The notes under the pieces: model-generated
Database searches by the model: none
What the model was told of the DNA's origin: nothing
Seen by the model: only the letters and a program-made list of their open reading frames with translations
Translations under genes and position numbers: made by a program
Source: Tyzzerella sp.
GTDB taxonomy: Bacteria > Bacillota > Clostridia > Lachnospirales > Lachnospiraceae
Assembly: GCA_017472665.1 (NCBI GenBank)
Contig: JAFUOS010000026.1
Coordinates: 1 to 64,000, forward strand
Length of the DNA: 64,000 nt
Reading direction: 5' to 3'
Shown here: piece by piece, positions 62,880 to 64,000 of the stretch
How positions within the stretch are numbered: the stretch's first letter is position 1
Layout of the letters: each line of letters opens with the position of its first letter

Positions 62880-64000
62880 ATGAAGAAAACGAGTATTAAA
62901 ATAATCGGGGCAGTTGTTGCTTTGCTTCTCGCTGCAATTTATTATTATGTGACTTTGCCGGCGATTAATATCCATTCAGCAGATTTTTGGTTTTATCTGA
63001 TGTTGATTATCGGAATCATTTTGGTTGGTTACATCTTGAAAAAACGTATGAACAGATATGAACTCAAAGAGTCGAAGATGGTGAAAGGACTTGTGGGGGC
63101 ATTGCTTCTTTTGGTAGTTGTGTATCTGATTGGCTCACTTTTATCTTCGCCAATCATCAACGCGAAGAAATACCAGAAACTTCTCACAGTGGAAACCGGA
63201 GAGTTCACAAAAGATATTGAGGAATTGTCCTTTGACCAGATTCCACTTTTGGATAGAGAGTCGGCAACGCTTTTGGGAAATCGTAAGATGGGAAGTATGG
63301 TTGATATGGTTTCTCAGTTTGAGGTGGATGAGATCTATAGTCAGATTAATTATCAGGACAAACCAGTCCGTGTTTCACCGCTCCGTTATGCGAGCCCGAT
63401 TAAGTGGCTGACAAATCAGTCGGAAGGAATTCCAGCTTACATTCGCATTGATATGGCGACACAGACCACGGAACTCGTGAAACTGGAAGATGGAATTAAA
63501 TACTCGACTTCTGAATATTTTAACCGTAACATTTATCGCCATTTGAGATTTAAATATCCGACTTACATCTTTAACGAGCTGAGTTTTGAAATTGATGAAG
63601 AAGGCGTACCATTTTGGGTTTGCCCGGTAAAGAAATTTAACATCGGTCTATTTGGTGGTGCAACTGTAGGCAGAGTGGTCTTATGTAATGCGATTACTGG
63701 AGAAACTGTGGATTATGCAATCGAAGATGTACCACAATGGGTAGACCGTGCATATTCTGCTGATTTATTAGTAGAACTTTATGATTATTACGGAACATTG
63801 AAACATGGATTTATCAACAGTGTACTTGGACAAAAAGATTGTCTGATGACAACGGAAGGATATAATTACCTTGCAATTGACGATGACGTCTGGGTGTACA
63901 CAGGTGTCACTTCTGTGAGCGGTGACCAGTCAAATGTTGGATTTGTTCTTATAAATCAGCGTACGATGGAGACGAAGTTTTATGAAGTGGAAGGCGCTAC
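62880..64000 (+). CDS. membrane protein of unknown function, 3' end outside window
   Basis: An ATG at 62880, with AAAAGGAG upstream, opens a frame that runs past the window end (at least 373 residues). It starts MKKTSIKIIGAVVALLLAAIYYYV, with three membrane helices (about 7-25, 38-50, 68-86), and then a large extracellular soluble part (DKPVRVSPLRYASPIKWLTNQSEGIPAYIRI). I recall similar proteins in Clostridia annotated only as membrane or CvpA-like. It is 12 bases from trkH and probably in that operon. Function unknown. Confidence 0.7.
   Translation, partial: MKKTSIKIIGAVVALLLAAIYYYVTLPAINIHSADFWFYLMLIIGIILVGYILKKRMNRYELKESKMVKGLVGALLLLVVVYLIGSLLSSPIINAKKYQKLLTVETGEFTKDIEELSFDQIPLLDRESATLLGNRKMGSMVDMVSQFEVDEIYSQINYQDKPVRVSPLRYASPIKWLTNQSEGIPAYIRIDMATQTTELVKLEDGIKYSTSEYFNRNIYRHLRFKYPTYIFNELSFEIDEEGVPFWVCPVKKFNIGLFGGATVGRVVLCNAITGETVDYAIEDVPQWVDRAYSADLLVELYDYYGTLKHGFINSVLGQKDCLMTTEGYNYLAIDDDVWVYTGVTSVSGDQSNVGFVLINQRTMETKFYEVEGA

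Overview
This window reads as a chromosomal segment of a low-GC Gram-positive anaerobe, most probably a Lachnospiraceae-type Clostridium relative. The evidence is a full-length Gram-positive PolC, the ispG-polC gene order, AGGAGG-type ribosome binding sites, TTGACA/TATAAT promoters, many hairpin-plus-U terminators, a YerC/YecD TrpR-like regulator, and an HPr with arginine in place of the regulatory Ser46. The family assignment is inference; no rRNA is present to confirm it. I see no tRNA, rRNA or CRISPR array.

Layout. 1-8 kb: a K+/H+ antiporter, an ABC exporter, a DUF2156 protein, two PLP aminotransferases and a DUF368 membrane protein. 8-14 kb: an XRE regulator, ispG and polC. 14-17 kb is an accessory island with a type III (RNA antitoxin/protein toxin) locus, a lone XRE protein and a GH25 lysozyme-like surface protein. 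17-26.7 kb is mostly housekeeping: cold shock protein, HPr and enzyme I of the PTS, an orphan NMT1-like binding lipoprotein, small regulators, the PcrA/UvrD helicase and an RlmD-type rRNA methyltransferase. 26.7-28.1 kb holds an Abi (HEPN) protein preceded by its own promoter and a short two-hairpin, terminator-ended RNA, then the remnant of an acetyltransferase. 28-33.6 kb: a FucO-like dehydrogenase, a NitT/TauT-type ABC operon led by a small [FeFe]-hydrogenase-like cysteine protein, and upp. 33.7-38.7 kb: a uracil permease and a VTC/DUF4956/carbohydrate-binding lipoprotein operon. 38.7-46.2 kb is a second accessory zone, with a deletion scar joining two broken genes, an AraC regulator, a dispersed palindrome, an XRE/ORF6N pair with a frameshift, a NatAB-type ABC exporter and a group II intron sitting directly behind that exporter's terminator. 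46-64 kb: hydrolase, pyrC, degV, a heterodimeric ABC exporter, a radical SAM enzyme, queA, tyrA, a second copy of the palindrome, an EF-G paralogue, trkA, trkH and a membrane protein cut by the window end.

How the genes work together. PTS HPr and EI form a pair. upp and the uracil permease converge on one terminator and would act together in uracil salvage, with pyrC elsewhere serving de novo synthesis. trkA/trkH take up K+ and the antiporter at the left end exports it. Two loci look like RNA-controlled toxins: at 14.1-14.9 kb two 50-nt repeats with pseudoknot potential, a terminator and a TenpN/ToxN-like protein; at 26.8-27.8 kb an Abi/HEPN protein with a dedicated ncRNA. These are the strongest candidates for a system worth following up.
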